From JAGOJE01 sp964553715 (GTDB lineage Bacteria; Pseudomonadota; Alphaproteobacteria; Rickettsiales; Rickettsiaceae): a DNA stretch of 8,576 nucleotides. The stretch spans positions 1-8,576 of the forward strand of contig CAZKKY010000033.1 in assembly GCA_964553715.1 (NCBI GenBank), given 5' to 3'. Positions 1 through 7,806 of this stretch are shown piece after piece (the first letter of the stretch is position 1; each line of letters opens with the position of its first letter). The notes beneath the pieces were generated by a model. That model did no database searches, had not been told where the DNA came from, and saw nothing but the letters and a program-made list of their open reading frames with translations. Position numbers and translations under genes: made by a program.

Positions 1-1
1 G

Positions 2-952
2 CTATGCTAAATTGGACAACAATAGTGAAAGATTAGGGGTTATAAGACTCAGCTTTTGTATGCTTTTTGCTTTATATTTCTGTACAGTAGGAATGAATTC
101 CAAATATTTTGTATGATTATCTTGCTGGATTTTTCTCTGAAAAACTCCTAAAATACGGCTATTACGCTGTATTCCTAGTAAATAATAGCTGTATAAAAAG
201 AGATTGCGATCTATATTAGGGTTTAAGTTTAAATAATAATCAATCATCTTTTCTTCTAGATCATCTTCTACATAGTATCTTGCATCTTGCAGAAGAGATA
301 CTAGGTCATATGCGGGGTGGCCAATTATTGCATCTTGAAAATCTAATATACCTATATCCTTTCCAGAAGAATCTAAAGACATTAAATTCTCTACATGAAA
401 ATCTCTAAGAACTAGTACTTTGCCTAGATCTGGAAGAGTGGCTAGATCTTCCCCCCAAATATTAAGGTAGGATTTTTTCTCTTCCCCATTGAGTGTTAAA
501 TAGAAATCAAGGTAAGTTTCAATGCCACTTAATAATAACTCTGTACTATGAGTTTCTAATCTAGGGCTCTTTATAGAATGAACATTTATTTTTTGTATGC
601 TAATAAGAAGATCGATTATATTTCGGTATATTTGATCAGTTGAAGATTTATTGTTTAAAAGAAGCTCTTTAATACTGATATCTCCAAGATCTTCCATTAA
701 AATGAATCCATTCTCGTTATCTGCAAAAAATATCTTAGGATTACGTAAATTATTTTTTGTAAGTAAAGATCCTATATTAAGAAATGGGATAATTGAGGTA
801 TAGCTAGGTGGGCAATCCATTAAGATAAAAGATTCATTATTTTTTTTTATCCTATAATATTTCCTCAAAGAAGCATCCATAGGAAGTTCTATGATTTGAT
901 AATCATCAAGCCCAGCATTTGCTAAAAATTGTTCCTTAAGTTTTTGCCTCAT
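2..952 (-). CDS. amgK: AmgK-like aminoglycoside-phosphotransferase-fold sugar kinase
   Basis: This 316-residue protein has the protein-kinase-like fold of the aminoglycoside/choline phosphotransferase family. The catalytic-loop motif LRDFHVENLM is at residues 182-191, with D184 as probable catalytic base and N189 as a metal ligand. The metal-binding DFQDA is at 204-208, followed by GHPAYDLVSLLQDAR at 211-225. That combination is typical of the alphaproteobacterial subgroup related to AmgK, the anomeric kinase that phosphorylates N-acetylmuramate and N-acetylglucosamine at C1 for peptidoglycan recycling. No signal peptide or membrane segment is evident, so it should be cytosolic. The gene is complete: its TAG stop occupies bases 2-4. 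It starts 28 bp after clpX on the same strand, with no strong Shine-Dalgarno, so it is probably read from the clp transcript. AmgK normally works with the uridylyltransferase MurU, which would lie beyond the left edge if present. The family is clear; the substrate is inferred. Confidence 0.8.
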   Translation of the reverse strand: MRQKLKEQFLANAGLDDYQIIELPMDASLRKYYRIKKNNESFILMDCPPSYTSIIPFLNIGSLLTKNNLRNPKIFFADNENGFILMEDLGDISIKELLLNNKSSTDQIYRNIIDLLISIQKINVHSIKSPRLETHSTELLLSGIETYLDFYLTLNGEEKKSYLNIWGEDLATLPDLGKVLVLRDFHVENLMSLDSSGKDIGILDFQDAIIGHPAYDLVSLLQDARYYVEDDLEEKMIDYYLNLNPNIDRNLFLYSYYLLGIQRNSRILGVFQRKIQQDNHTKYLEFIPTVQKYKAKSIQKLSLITPNLSLLLSNLA

Positions 953-980
953 ATCATATAATAATATTCTATTTTATTAT

Positions 981-2246
981 TCAGGCTATTGCCTTTTTTC
1001 GTCCAGAACCTTGAGACACCTTTGTAGATTTGGGTTTGATAATAGGATCTGACCCTCTATCTACTACATCTTTTGTTATAGTAATAGTAGTATTACGATA
1101 AGTAACAACATCAAACATTATATTAAGCAAAATCTTCTCGATTATAGCCCTAAGGCCTCTTGCACCAGTTTTACGGGCTATAGCCTGCCTTGCAATAGCA
1201 AGTAAAGCATCCTCTTCAAATATGAGTTCTGCATCATCAAGCTCTAACAATCTGTGATATTGCTTAACTAAAGCATTTTTAGGCTTTGTTAAAATATCTA
1301 CCAAGCTTTTTTCATCTAAATCATCTAATGCAGTAATTACAGGAAGACGACCAATAAATTCAGGAATCATACCAAATTTGATTAAATCTTCCATTTCAAT
1401 AGATTGGAATAATTCTCCAGTTTTATGATCTTTCTTACCTTTTATTTTAGCAGCAAAACCCATAGAACTCTCAGATAGCCTACTTTGAATTATTTTTTCA
1501 AGACCGTTAAAAGCACCACCACAAATGAATAATATATTAGTTGTATCTATTTGAACAAAATCTTGCTGAGGATGTTTACGGCCACCATGCGGTGGAACAG
1601 ACGCAATAGTACCTTCCATGATTTTTAGTAAAGATTGCTGAACACCTTCGCCAGATACATCTCTAGTAATGGATGGATTATCAGATTTTCTAGATATTTT
1701 ATCAATCTCGTCAATATATATAATGCCACGCTGGGCTTTCTCTACCTTGTAATTAGCGGCTTGAAGCAACCTAAGAAGTATATTCTCAACATCTTCTCCA
1801 ACATAACCTGCTTCTGTTAAAGAAGTAGCATCGGCCATAGTAAATGGCACATCTAAAATACGTGCTAAAGTTTGTGCAAGTAAAGTTTTACCAGAACCAG
1901 TAGGGCCTATCATTAATATATTAGATTTTGCAAGCTCAATATCAGTTACTCCGTTATCTATCTGCGCAAGACGCTTATACTGGTTATATACCGCAACTGA
2001 AAGAGCTTTTTTAGAATAATCCTGACCTATTACATAATCATTTAAAGTATCATATATTTTTTTAGGAGAGGGAATAGAAACCGCATCTTGAAGAGACTTA
2101 GCTTTGGATTCTTCTTTTATTATATCTACACATAAGGATATACACTCATCACAAATAAATACAGTAGGTCCTGCTATCAGTTTTTGCACATCATGTTGGC
2201 CCTTACCGCAAAAAGAGCAATGTAATTCGGATTTCTCATTAGTCAT
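981..2246 (-). CDS. clpX: ATP-dependent Clp protease ATP-binding subunit ClpX
   Basis: This is the hexameric AAA+ unfoldase that recognises tagged or damaged proteins, unfolds them with ATP and threads them into ClpP in the cytosol. At 421 residues it has the usual length. The N-terminal zinc-binding domain has four cysteines (C10, C13, C32, C35). The Walker A motif GPTGSGKT is at 114-121, the GYVG pore loop at 147-150, the Walker B segment IIYIDEID at 175-182 and the RKH loop at 223-225. The arginine-finger region EFIGRLP is at 296-302 and the sensor-2 motif GARGLR at 361-366. The ClpP-docking loop reads M262-G263-F264 rather than the common IGF. The gene starts 12 bp after the clpP stop, so the two should be co-transcribed. 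Its own Shine-Dalgarno is weak (AAGA-like), which suggests translation depends partly on coupling. The C-terminal tail after residue 395 is basic and low in complexity. Confidence 0.98.
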   Translation of the reverse strand: MTNEKSELHCSFCGKGQHDVQKLIAGPTVFICDECISLCVDIIKEESKAKSLQDAVSIPSPKKIYDTLNDYVIGQDYSKKALSVAVYNQYKRLAQIDNGVTDIELAKSNILMIGPTGSGKTLLAQTLARILDVPFTMADATSLTEAGYVGEDVENILLRLLQAANYKVEKAQRGIIYIDEIDKISRKSDNPSITRDVSGEGVQQSLLKIMEGTIASVPPHGGRKHPQQDFVQIDTTNILFICGGAFNGLEKIIQSRLSESSMGFAAKIKGKKDHKTGELFQSIEMEDLIKFGMIPEFIGRLPVITALDDLDEKSLVDILTKPKNALVKQYHRLLELDDAELIFEEDALLAIARQAIARKTGARGLRAIIEKILLNIMFDVVTYRNTTITITKDVVDRGSDPIIKPKSTKVSQGSGRKKAIA

Positions 2247-2258
2247 ATATATAATCTT

Positions 2259-2864
2259 TTATTTATTAGTAATTAACGTAGAATCTCTATGTTCTATTAT
2301 GTTGTCAATCAACCCAAACTCTTTTGCGGTTTTTGGGTCCATAAAATTATCTCTTTCCATGCTTTTCTCAATAACGGATAGTTTTTGATTCGTATGTTTT
2401 ACATATAAATTATTAAGGATAGACTTAATTTTTAAGGTCTCTCTAGCATGAATTTCTATATCTGTAGCCTGGCCTTGATAACCACCAGATGGTTGATGAG
2501 TCATAATCCTACTATGTGGCAAAGCATATCTACTACCATTAGCACCAGCAGTCAGCAGTAATGAACCCATAGAACATGCTTGGCCTAAACACAGAGTTGT
2601 TACTTTAGGTTTGATATATTGCATTGTATCGTAAATCGCAAGTCCTGCGGTAACCACACCGCCCGGAGAATTGATATACATATGTATATCTTTATCTGGG
2701 TCTTCAGACTCTAAAAACAATAATTGAGCTACTATTACATTTGCCATGTAATCTTCTATCTGACCACATACAAAAACCACACGTTCTTTTAACAATCTTG
2801 AATATATATCATAAGAACGTTCGCCTCTACTAGTTTGCTCAACTACCATCGGTATATAAGACAT
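2259..2864 (-). CDS. clpP: ATP-dependent Clp protease proteolytic subunit ClpP
   Basis: This is the serine peptidase that forms the double-heptamer degradation chamber docked by ClpX. Numbered from the longest possible start (2882), the catalytic triad is S104 in GQACSMGS, H129 in MTHQPSGG and D178 in ERDNF. The spacing (25 and 49 residues) matches E. coli ClpP. The NSPGG oxyanion-hole loop is at 71-75. The form GQACSMGSLLL, where many bacteria have GQAASMGA, is as I recall it from Rickettsia ClpP. I chose the third ATG of the frame (2864): it has GGAG six bases upstream and gives a 201-residue protein starting MSYIPMVVEQ, like Rickettsia ClpP. The alternative ATG at 2882 adds only MKMEKL and has a weaker GAG. 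The gene is first in a clpP-clpX-kinase cluster. Confidence 0.97.
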   Translation of the reverse strand: MSYIPMVVEQTSRGERSYDIYSRLLKERVVFVCGQIEDYMANVIVAQLLFLESEDPDKDIHMYINSPGGVVTAGLAIYDTMQYIKPKVTTLCLGQACSMGSLLLTAGANGSRYALPHSRIMTHQPSGGYQGQATDIEIHARETLKIKSILNNLYVKHTNQKLSVIEKSMERDNFMDPKTAKEFGLIDNIIEHRDSTLITNK

Positions 2865-2875
2865 TAATTTCTCCA
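2865..2875 (-). promoter_or_regulatory. ribosome binding site deciding the clpP start
   Basis: On the minus strand TGGAG (2875-2871) lies six bases before the ATG at 2864. This is a better Shine-Dalgarno than the GAG (2891-2889) before the upstream in-frame ATG at 2882, so it favours the shorter, 201-residue ClpP. Both sites could be used. Confidence 0.5.
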
Positions 2876-2916
2876 TTTTCATATTTTACTCATATTTTAT
2901 AATGCAACCATTTCAG

Positions 2917-2947
2917 TCTATAAAGTTTTTTATTAAGTAACTATCAA
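2917..2947 (-). promoter_or_regulatory. weak candidate promoter for the clpP-clpX cluster
   Basis: Reading the minus strand, TTGATA (2947-2942, five of six matches to the -35 consensus) is followed after 19 bases by TATAGA (2922-2917, four of six to the -10). The spacing is longer than ideal and the region is very AT-rich, so a chance match is possible. An alternative -35, TTGAAA, lies further upstream near 2989 but has a poor -10 partner. A promoter is expected somewhere here because clpP follows a probable terminator of the sucAB operon. Confidence 0.25.
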
Positions 2948-2994
2948 TAAATAAAATACTAGATAAAAATCTATGTTAAGATTTTCAAAACAAG

Positions 2995-3008
2995 GTAGCA
3001 AATGCTAC
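2995..3008. repeat. compact hairpin in the sucB-clpP spacer
   Basis: GTAGC (2995-2999) and GCTAC (3004-3008) form a five-pair stem with a four-base loop. On the minus strand it is followed by CTTGTTTTG, so it could act as a backup terminator for sucAB read-through. The U-run is interrupted, so this is tentative. Confidence 0.35.
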
Positions 3009-3011
3009 AAA

Positions 3012-3042
3012 ATACTATTAATAAGAAACAAATCAATAGTAT
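3012..3042. repeat. 8-bp inverted repeat in the sucB-clpP spacer
   Basis: ATACTATT (3012-3019) and AATAGTAT (3035-3042) are perfect complements around a 15-base loop. All pairs but one are A-T. It sits between the probable sucAB terminator and a second small hairpin (GTAGC/GCTAC, 2995-3008). It could be a second termination or RNA-stability element, or a protein-binding dyad. Confidence 0.45.
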
Positions 3043-3046
3043 ATTT

Positions 3047-3080
3047 TAAAAACACCCTACAACATTAATAGGTATTGTAG
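3047..3080 (-). terminator. probable Rho-independent terminator of sucAB
   Basis: Just after the sucB stop codon, read on the minus strand, CTACAA (3080-3075) pairs with TTGTAG (3062-3057). A G-T and an A-T pair extend the stem inward, and a short run containing GTTTTT (down to 3047) follows. The stem is AT-rich and the U-run starts a few bases late, so termination may be partial. Confidence 0.45.
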
Positions 3081-3082
3081 AT

Positions 3083-4294
3083 CTACAACCCAAATAGCAA
3101 TCTTTCGGGATTTTCCATAGCATCTTTAATTTTTACAAGAAAACTAACAGCTTCTTTACCATCAATAATTCTATGATCATATGATAATGCAACATACATC
3201 ATAGAACGAATTTCTATTTTGCCATTTATCACAACAGGCCTTTCTTGTATCTTATGCATACCAAGAATGCCAGATTGTGGTGGATTTATGATAGGTGTAG
3301 AAAGAAGAGATCCATATATCCCGCCATTCGAAATAGAGAAAGTACCACCAGAAAGATCGGACATGGAAAGCTTTCCATCTCTTGCTTTTTTACCAAGCTC
3401 TGCGATAGAAGACTCTATATCTGCGAATGTTTTTTTATCAGCATCGCGTAGTATAGGCACAACAAGACCTTGAGGAGTACCAACAGCAACGCCTATATCG
3501 TAATAATTTTTATATATTATATCATCTCCATCTATCTCTGCATTAACTGATGGAATTGCCTTTAAAGCCTCAATAGAAGCTTTAACAAAAAATGACATAA
3601 ATCCAAGTTTTGTATTGTGCTTTTTCTCAAACTCTTCTTTATATTTTGCACGCATTGCCATTACATTAGTCATGTCAATTTCATTGAAAGTAGTGAGAAT
3701 AGCAGCGGTATTTTGTGAATATTTTAATCGCTCTGCAATTGTTTTTCTTAGTCTTGACATACGCACACGTTCAGACTTTTTATCTAAATCATTATTGCTA
3801 GATGAAGATATAGTATTTTCCTTAGCTTGAGCAGAACTCGTAGAAATATGATTAAGGACATCTCCTTTAGTTACTGTTCCAGATTTCCCTGTTCCAGGAA
3901 TAGAGCTAAGCTCTATGTTGTTTTCAGTTGCTATCTTTCTCGTAGCAGGTCCAGCAGCTGGGGCTTTAGTAGCACTAGCAGACAAATCTTTAGAATAAGA
4001 TGGAGAGTTAGTATCTTTACTATTATCACTAGCAGTAGGAATAGACTCTCCTATTGCTCCTTCTTTTATGAATCCAATTGCTTCTCCAACCTCTACACTA
4101 TCACCTGCATTTTTTGCAAGAGATTCTATAATTCCGTTAGCTGGAGCATTGACTTCTAATGTTACTTTTTCTGTTTCTAATTCTAAAATTAGTTCATCAA
4201 CTTTAACTTGGTCTCCTGGTTTTTTATACCATTTAGCGATAGTAGCTTCAGATACAGATTCTCCAAGGGTTGGGACTATTATTTTTATGCTCAT
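3083..4294 (-). CDS. sucB: 2-oxoglutarate dehydrogenase E2, dihydrolipoyllysine succinyltransferase
   Basis: This 403-residue protein is the core E2 subunit of the 2-oxoglutarate dehydrogenase complex. It takes the succinyl group from E1 onto its lipoyl arm and passes it to CoA. An N-terminal lipoyl domain (about 1-78) carries the lipoylated lysine K43 in ETEKV. A Ser/Thr-rich linker (about 80-112) follows, then a peripheral-subunit-binding domain (about 113-150) with GPATRKIA and GTGKSGTVTKGDVL. After a second Ser-rich linker comes the catalytic domain (about 175-403), ending with SYDHRIIDG, where H374 and D378 are the active-site pair. Length and architecture match the E. coli protein, including one lipoyl domain. 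The ATG shares one base with the sucA stop (TAATG) and has AGGAG ten bases upstream, indicating translational coupling. E3 (lpd) is not in the window. Confidence 0.98.
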   Translation of the reverse strand: MSIKIIVPTLGESVSEATIAKWYKKPGDQVKVDELILELETEKVTLEVNAPANGIIESLAKNAGDSVEVGEAIGFIKEGAIGESIPTASDNSKDTNSPSYSKDLSASATKAPAAGPATRKIATENNIELSSIPGTGKSGTVTKGDVLNHISTSSAQAKENTISSSSNNDLDKKSERVRMSRLRKTIAERLKYSQNTAAILTTFNEIDMTNVMAMRAKYKEEFEKKHNTKLGFMSFFVKASIEALKAIPSVNAEIDGDDIIYKNYYDIGVAVGTPQGLVVPILRDADKKTFADIESSIAELGKKARDGKLSMSDLSGGTFSISNGGIYGSLLSTPIINPPQSGILGMHKIQERPVVINGKIEIRSMMYVALSYDHRIIDGKEAVSFLVKIKDAMENPERLLFGL

Positions 4295-7122
4295 TATATT
4301 AATTCTCCTAAAGCGTGCTTAACTAATTGTTCTTGCTCTTTATTATGTTGATACAGATATCCAGTAGAAGGAGAAGCAGAAGGATTCCTGCCTGAATATA
4401 AAATAGGTTTTTTTATAATCTCTTCTAAATATGGTTTAATAAATCTCCAGGCTCCCATATTTTCAGGTTCTTCCTGGCACCATATAAAATCCTGCGCATT
4501 TTTATAATTTGCAATAACATTAGAAAAATATGATTTATCAAAAGGATAATATTGTTCTATTCTAATTATTGCAACATCTAGATTCTTCGCCTTTCTTTCT
4601 TCTAGAAGGTCATAATATATTTTGCCGCTGCAAATTACTAATCGTTTGGTACCATGGTATTTTATATCATCATCTATCATTGGAACAAATTTTGTACCTA
4701 TGGATAAATCAGATAAGGGTGATACTGCCATTTTATGTCTTAGAAGTGATTTAGGAGACATGATAATAAGAGGTTTACGGAAATTTCTATGTATTTGTCT
4801 GCGCAATATGTGAAATAAAGATGCAGGAGTTGTAGGATTAGCAACTTGAATATTATCTTCAGCACATAACTGCAAAAATCTTTCAAGACGTGCAGAGCTA
4901 TGTTCTGGCCCTTGGCCTTCATATCCATGAGGAAGAAGAGCTACAATACCACTCATACGCATCCATTTTGTTTCAGAAGAGCTTATGAATTGATCCCATA
5001 TTATTTGTGCACCATTAGAAAAATCACCAAATTGAGCTTCCCAGATAACAAGACTTCTTGGATTTACTAAAGAATAGCCAAATTCAAAGCCAAGTACAGC
5101 ATATTCAGATAGATTACTATCTATAACTTCATATTTTGCATAATCATCTGATAGATTGTTTAAAGGAAGATATGTATCATAACTTGTCTGACTATGAAGT
5201 ACAGAATGCCTATGAGAAAAAGTTCCTCTGCCCGAGTCTTGACCACTTAAACGTACAGGAATAGACTCGCTAAGCAATGTAGCAAAAGCAAGCTGTTCAG
5301 CTGTAGCCCAGTCGATATCACCAGAAGACTCTATAACATTTTTTCTTTGCTCAAACAACTTTACAAGCTTTGAATTGATAGCAAAATCTTTGGGATATTG
5401 ACATAACTTACTACCAATAGTTTTAAGTTTTTCAATATCAACACCTGTTTCAACTGCAGCATGCACGTCATAAGGACGGGTAAACCCTTTCCACAGGCCA
5501 TTAAACCATTGTTCTTCTGGGGTGTAATTTTTAGCAGCAGCATATTCAAGGTCCAGAAATTTTTTAAATTCCTCTTTCATAGAGATATACTGTCCATCAG
5601 CTATGATATTTTTTGATAGTAAATAATCAGCATAAATAGCTGCAGGAGTCTTTTTACCTTTTACAACATTATACATAACTGATTGAGTATACATTGGCTC
5701 ATCACCTTCATTATGACCATATTTACGATAGCATACTACATCAATAAAGATATCTTTCGCGAATTTCATTCTATATTCAGATGCAATTTTTGTAGCAAAA
5801 ACTACAGATTCTACATCATCCCCATTAACATGAATGATAGGAGCAGAAATGATTTTTGCCACATCGGTAGAATATCTTCCTGGCCTTGAGTCAGAAGGAT
5901 TCGCAGTAAAGCCTATTTGATTATTTATCACAAGATGTAATATCCCGCCAACTTTATAATGATCAAGGCCAGACATAACTATAGATTCTGCAACAACGCC
6001 TTGACCTGCAATAGCAGCATCGCCATGTACTATAATGCCCGCTATATTATTTCTTTTTATGTCTGAAGCAACATCTTGCTGAGCACGTACTTTTCCGGCT
6101 AAAACAGGATTAACGGCCTCAAGGTGTGATGGATTAGGCAGTAAAGAAAGATGAATGTTATTGCCATATTTAGTTTTTTTATCACTAGAATATCCCATAT
6201 GATATTTTACATCACCAGAAATACCAAGGCTTGCAGGAAAGGCGCTAGTACCCATAAATTCTGAGATTACAGCACGATAAGGTTTACCTAGAAGCTTAAC
6301 CAAAGTAGACAATCTTCCTCTATGAGCCATGCCTACTATAACGTCAGATGCCATATTTTTTGCTAAATTATCAACAGCTGTTAGCATCGAAATAATAGAG
6401 CTATCACCACCTTCTATAGAAAACCTCTTGGCTCCAGGGAATTTGATATGTAGATATTGTTCAAAACCTTCAATTTCCACCAAATTTTGTAGCAATTCTT
6501 TTTGTTCATTTGCTGGTAAGTTATGTCCATTTACAGCATATTTTTCTACTTCTGCATATAGCCAGTTCTTTTCTTCTGCGTTAGAAATATGGGAAAACTC
6601 AAAGCCAATATTTTTTGAATATGTATCATCAAGCAAAGATACTAAAGTTTCTGTTGTGGTTTTGTCTAGACCAAAAAATTCTGACTTAAGATTAATATCT
6701 TCATTATTTTCTAAGCCTACATTTTCAATGCTTAGGCCTAAATCTTTTTTTGTTGGCAAAATTTCAAGCCCTAGAGGATCTAAATTTGCAAGGTAATGAC
6801 CATTCTGGCGATATAGTTCTATTAATGCTTTTGCTTTGAAATATGAGTCATGATTATTAAATAATACAGCATCTGTTTTAGATGTTTGGGAGTAGCTTTC
6901 TATTAATGAATCATCTGATATATTTTTATCATTTTCTAAAATAACTCTAGAACGTTCTCCCCAGCTCGCACCAATATAAAGTTTTGGTTCATATGTTTTT
7001 TTAAAAAAATCCTGCCAGCTATCATCAACGGAAGAAGGATTTTGAAGGTATTTTTGATATAGCTCTTCTATAAATATCGCATTGCCTCCATAAAGGAAGC
7101 CAAACTCTTCTTTTCCACTCAC
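4294..7122 (-). CDS. sucA: 2-oxoglutarate dehydrogenase E1 component
   Basis: This thiamine-diphosphate enzyme decarboxylates 2-oxoglutarate and transfers the succinyl group to the lipoyl arm of SucB. At 942 residues it is close to the E. coli length of 933. The N-terminal segment (about 8-43) is the short E1o-specific region. The ThDP-binding half has GMAHRGRLS (264-272), HLSLLPNPSHLEAV (324-337), GDAAIAGQGVV (367-377) and INNQIGFTANP (399-409). It also has HVNGDDVESV (431-440) and YGHNEGDEPMYTQ (468-480). The transketolase-like pyrimidine-binding half has RLSGQDSGRGTFSHRH (624-639) and HGYEGQGPEHSSARLER (732-748). The C-terminal domain ends with the conserved ASPSTG region (916-921). The start is GTG, the only usable one: an in-frame stop lies just upstream and AGGAG precedes it by 11 bases. 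It is first gene of a sucA-sucB operon, divergent from rplM. Confidence 0.98.
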   Translation of the reverse strand: MSGKEEFGFLYGGNAIFIEELYQKYLQNPSSVDDSWQDFFKKTYEPKLYIGASWGERSRVILENDKNISDDSLIESYSQTSKTDAVLFNNHDSYFKAKALIELYRQNGHYLANLDPLGLEILPTKKDLGLSIENVGLENNEDINLKSEFFGLDKTTTETLVSLLDDTYSKNIGFEFSHISNAEEKNWLYAEVEKYAVNGHNLPANEQKELLQNLVEIEGFEQYLHIKFPGAKRFSIEGGDSSIISMLTAVDNLAKNMASDVIVGMAHRGRLSTLVKLLGKPYRAVISEFMGTSAFPASLGISGDVKYHMGYSSDKKTKYGNNIHLSLLPNPSHLEAVNPVLAGKVRAQQDVASDIKRNNIAGIIVHGDAAIAGQGVVAESIVMSGLDHYKVGGILHLVINNQIGFTANPSDSRPGRYSTDVAKIISAPIIHVNGDDVESVVFATKIASEYRMKFAKDIFIDVVCYRKYGHNEGDEPMYTQSVMYNVVKGKKTPAAIYADYLLSKNIIADGQYISMKEEFKKFLDLEYAAAKNYTPEEQWFNGLWKGFTRPYDVHAAVETGVDIEKLKTIGSKLCQYPKDFAINSKLVKLFEQRKNVIESSGDIDWATAEQLAFATLLSESIPVRLSGQDSGRGTFSHRHSVLHSQTSYDTYLPLNNLSDDYAKYEVIDSNLSEYAVLGFEFGYSLVNPRSLVIWEAQFGDFSNGAQIIWDQFISSSETKWMRMSGIVALLPHGYEGQGPEHSSARLERFLQLCAEDNIQVANPTTPASLFHILRRQIHRNFRKPLIIMSPKSLLRHKMAVSPLSDLSIGTKFVPMIDDDIKYHGTKRLVICSGKIYYDLLEERKAKNLDVAIIRIEQYYPFDKSYFSNVIANYKNAQDFIWCQEEPENMGAWRFIKPYLEEIIKKPILYSGRNPSASPSTGYLYQHNKEQEQLVKHALGELI
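4295..4309 (-). promoter_or_regulatory. ribosome binding site of sucB inside the sucA end
   Basis: AGGAG (4309-4305 on the minus strand) lies ten bases before the sucB ATG, within the last codons of sucA. Together with the TAATG stop-start overlap it supports coupled translation of E1 and E2. Confidence 0.65.
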
Positions 7123-7138
7123 TTTTTTGCTATCTCCT
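7123..7138 (-). promoter_or_regulatory. ribosome binding site supporting the GTG start of sucA
   Basis: On the minus strand AGGAG (7138-7134) precedes the GTG at 7122 by 11 bases, a somewhat long gap filled mostly with A. A TAA in the same frame about 11 codons upstream excludes a much longer protein. No in-frame ATG exists between that stop and the GTG. Confidence 0.6.
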
Positions 7139-7152
7139 ACAATTTTTTAAAC

Positions 7153-7182
7153 ATCTTATTGCATTTTTATAAATTTTAGCAA
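7153..7182 (-). promoter_or_regulatory. candidate promoter for sucAB
   Basis: On the minus strand TTGCTA (7182-7177) is followed after 18 bases by TAAGAT (7158-7153). Each matches four of six consensus positions. This would start transcription near 7146 and leave a leader of roughly 25 bases before the sucA GTG, including its AGGAG. The AT-rich context makes chance matches common. Confidence 0.35.
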
Positions 7183-7254
7183 GTTTTTTTATCTCATAAA
7201 ACAGCATTTTATTTATTTAGATTATCCTATTTGAAGAGTTTTGTTATTTTCATC

Positions 7255-7283
7255 TTGACAAACTGTCCTATTTAATGGATACT
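7255..7283 (+). promoter_or_regulatory. promoter of the rplM-rpsI operon
   Basis: A perfect -35 hexamer TTGACA (7255-7260) is followed after exactly 17 bases by GATACT (7278-7283), which matches the -10 consensus at four of six positions. Transcription would start near 7290, giving a leader of about 44 bases before the rplM start. This is the best sigma-70-type promoter in the window and fits the strong expression expected of ribosomal protein genes. Confidence 0.7.
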
Positions 7284-7333
7284 GCCTCCTTCGAATATAT
7301 TATTAATATCAACAAATTAGTGGCTTTAATATC

Positions 7334-7804
7334 GTGAAAACTTATTCAGCAAAACCTTCTGATATTCAAAAGAAATGGTGGGTAATTGATGCTAAAGATG
7401 TAGTTCTTGGCAGACTAGCTGTAGAAATCTCTATGATTCTACGTGGTAAAAATAAACCTACTTATACTCCGCATATGGATTGCGGAGATAACGTAATCGT
7501 TATCAACGCGAAAGATGTTCACTTGAGTGGAAGAAAATCTGACACTAAAGATGGTAAAATCTACTATCGTCATACAGGCTTCCCTGGTGGAATAAAGGAA
7601 ACTACAGCAGGAAAAATTCTTGAAGGTAAATATCCGGAAAGAGTGTTAAAAATGGCCGTACGTAGGATGATAACACGTAACCCTCTTGGTGATAAGCAAA
7701 TGGGTAACTTATACATATATTCTGGCTCAGAACATCCGCATACTGGTCAGCAGCCTGCTGCATATGATTTTGCTAGTAAAAATACTAAGAATAAGAAGAA
7801 TTAA
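7334..7804 (+). CDS. rplM: 50S ribosomal protein L13 (uL13)
   Basis: L13 binds 23S rRNA early in large-subunit assembly. The 156-residue product opens with MKTYSAKP, the usual alphaproteobacterial start. It has VLGRLAVEIS (24-33) and a conserved KPTYTPHMDCGDNVIVINA block (41-59). GFPGGIKE is at 82-89, and the family signature VRRMITRNPLGDKQMGN is at 109-125. The C-terminal tail is Lys/Asn-rich. The start codon is GTG with no clear Shine-Dalgarno upstream, only AGTGG about 10 bases away; homology nevertheless fixes the start. It is followed after two bases by rpsI, the universal L13-S9 pairing. In E. coli L13 represses its own operon at the mRNA level; the short leader here could serve a similar role, but nothing in it proves that. 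Confidence 0.98.
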   Translation: MKTYSAKPSDIQKKWWVIDAKDVVLGRLAVEISMILRGKNKPTYTPHMDCGDNVIVINAKDVHLSGRKSDTKDGKIYYRHTGFPGGIKETTAGKILEGKYPERVLKMAVRRMITRNPLGDKQMGNLYIYSGSEHPHTGQQPAAYDFASKNTKNKKN

Positions 7805-7806
7805 TT

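Noticed and set aside
2104..2388. 94-codon plus-strand open frame spanning the clpX-clpP junction
   Set aside because: It is antisense to two confident genes and has no recognisable domain.
6329..6796. 155-codon plus-strand open frame
   Set aside because: It lies entirely antisense to sucA, whose protein is conserved there. The product resembles no family and is Ser/Phe-rich, as expected from a shadow frame.
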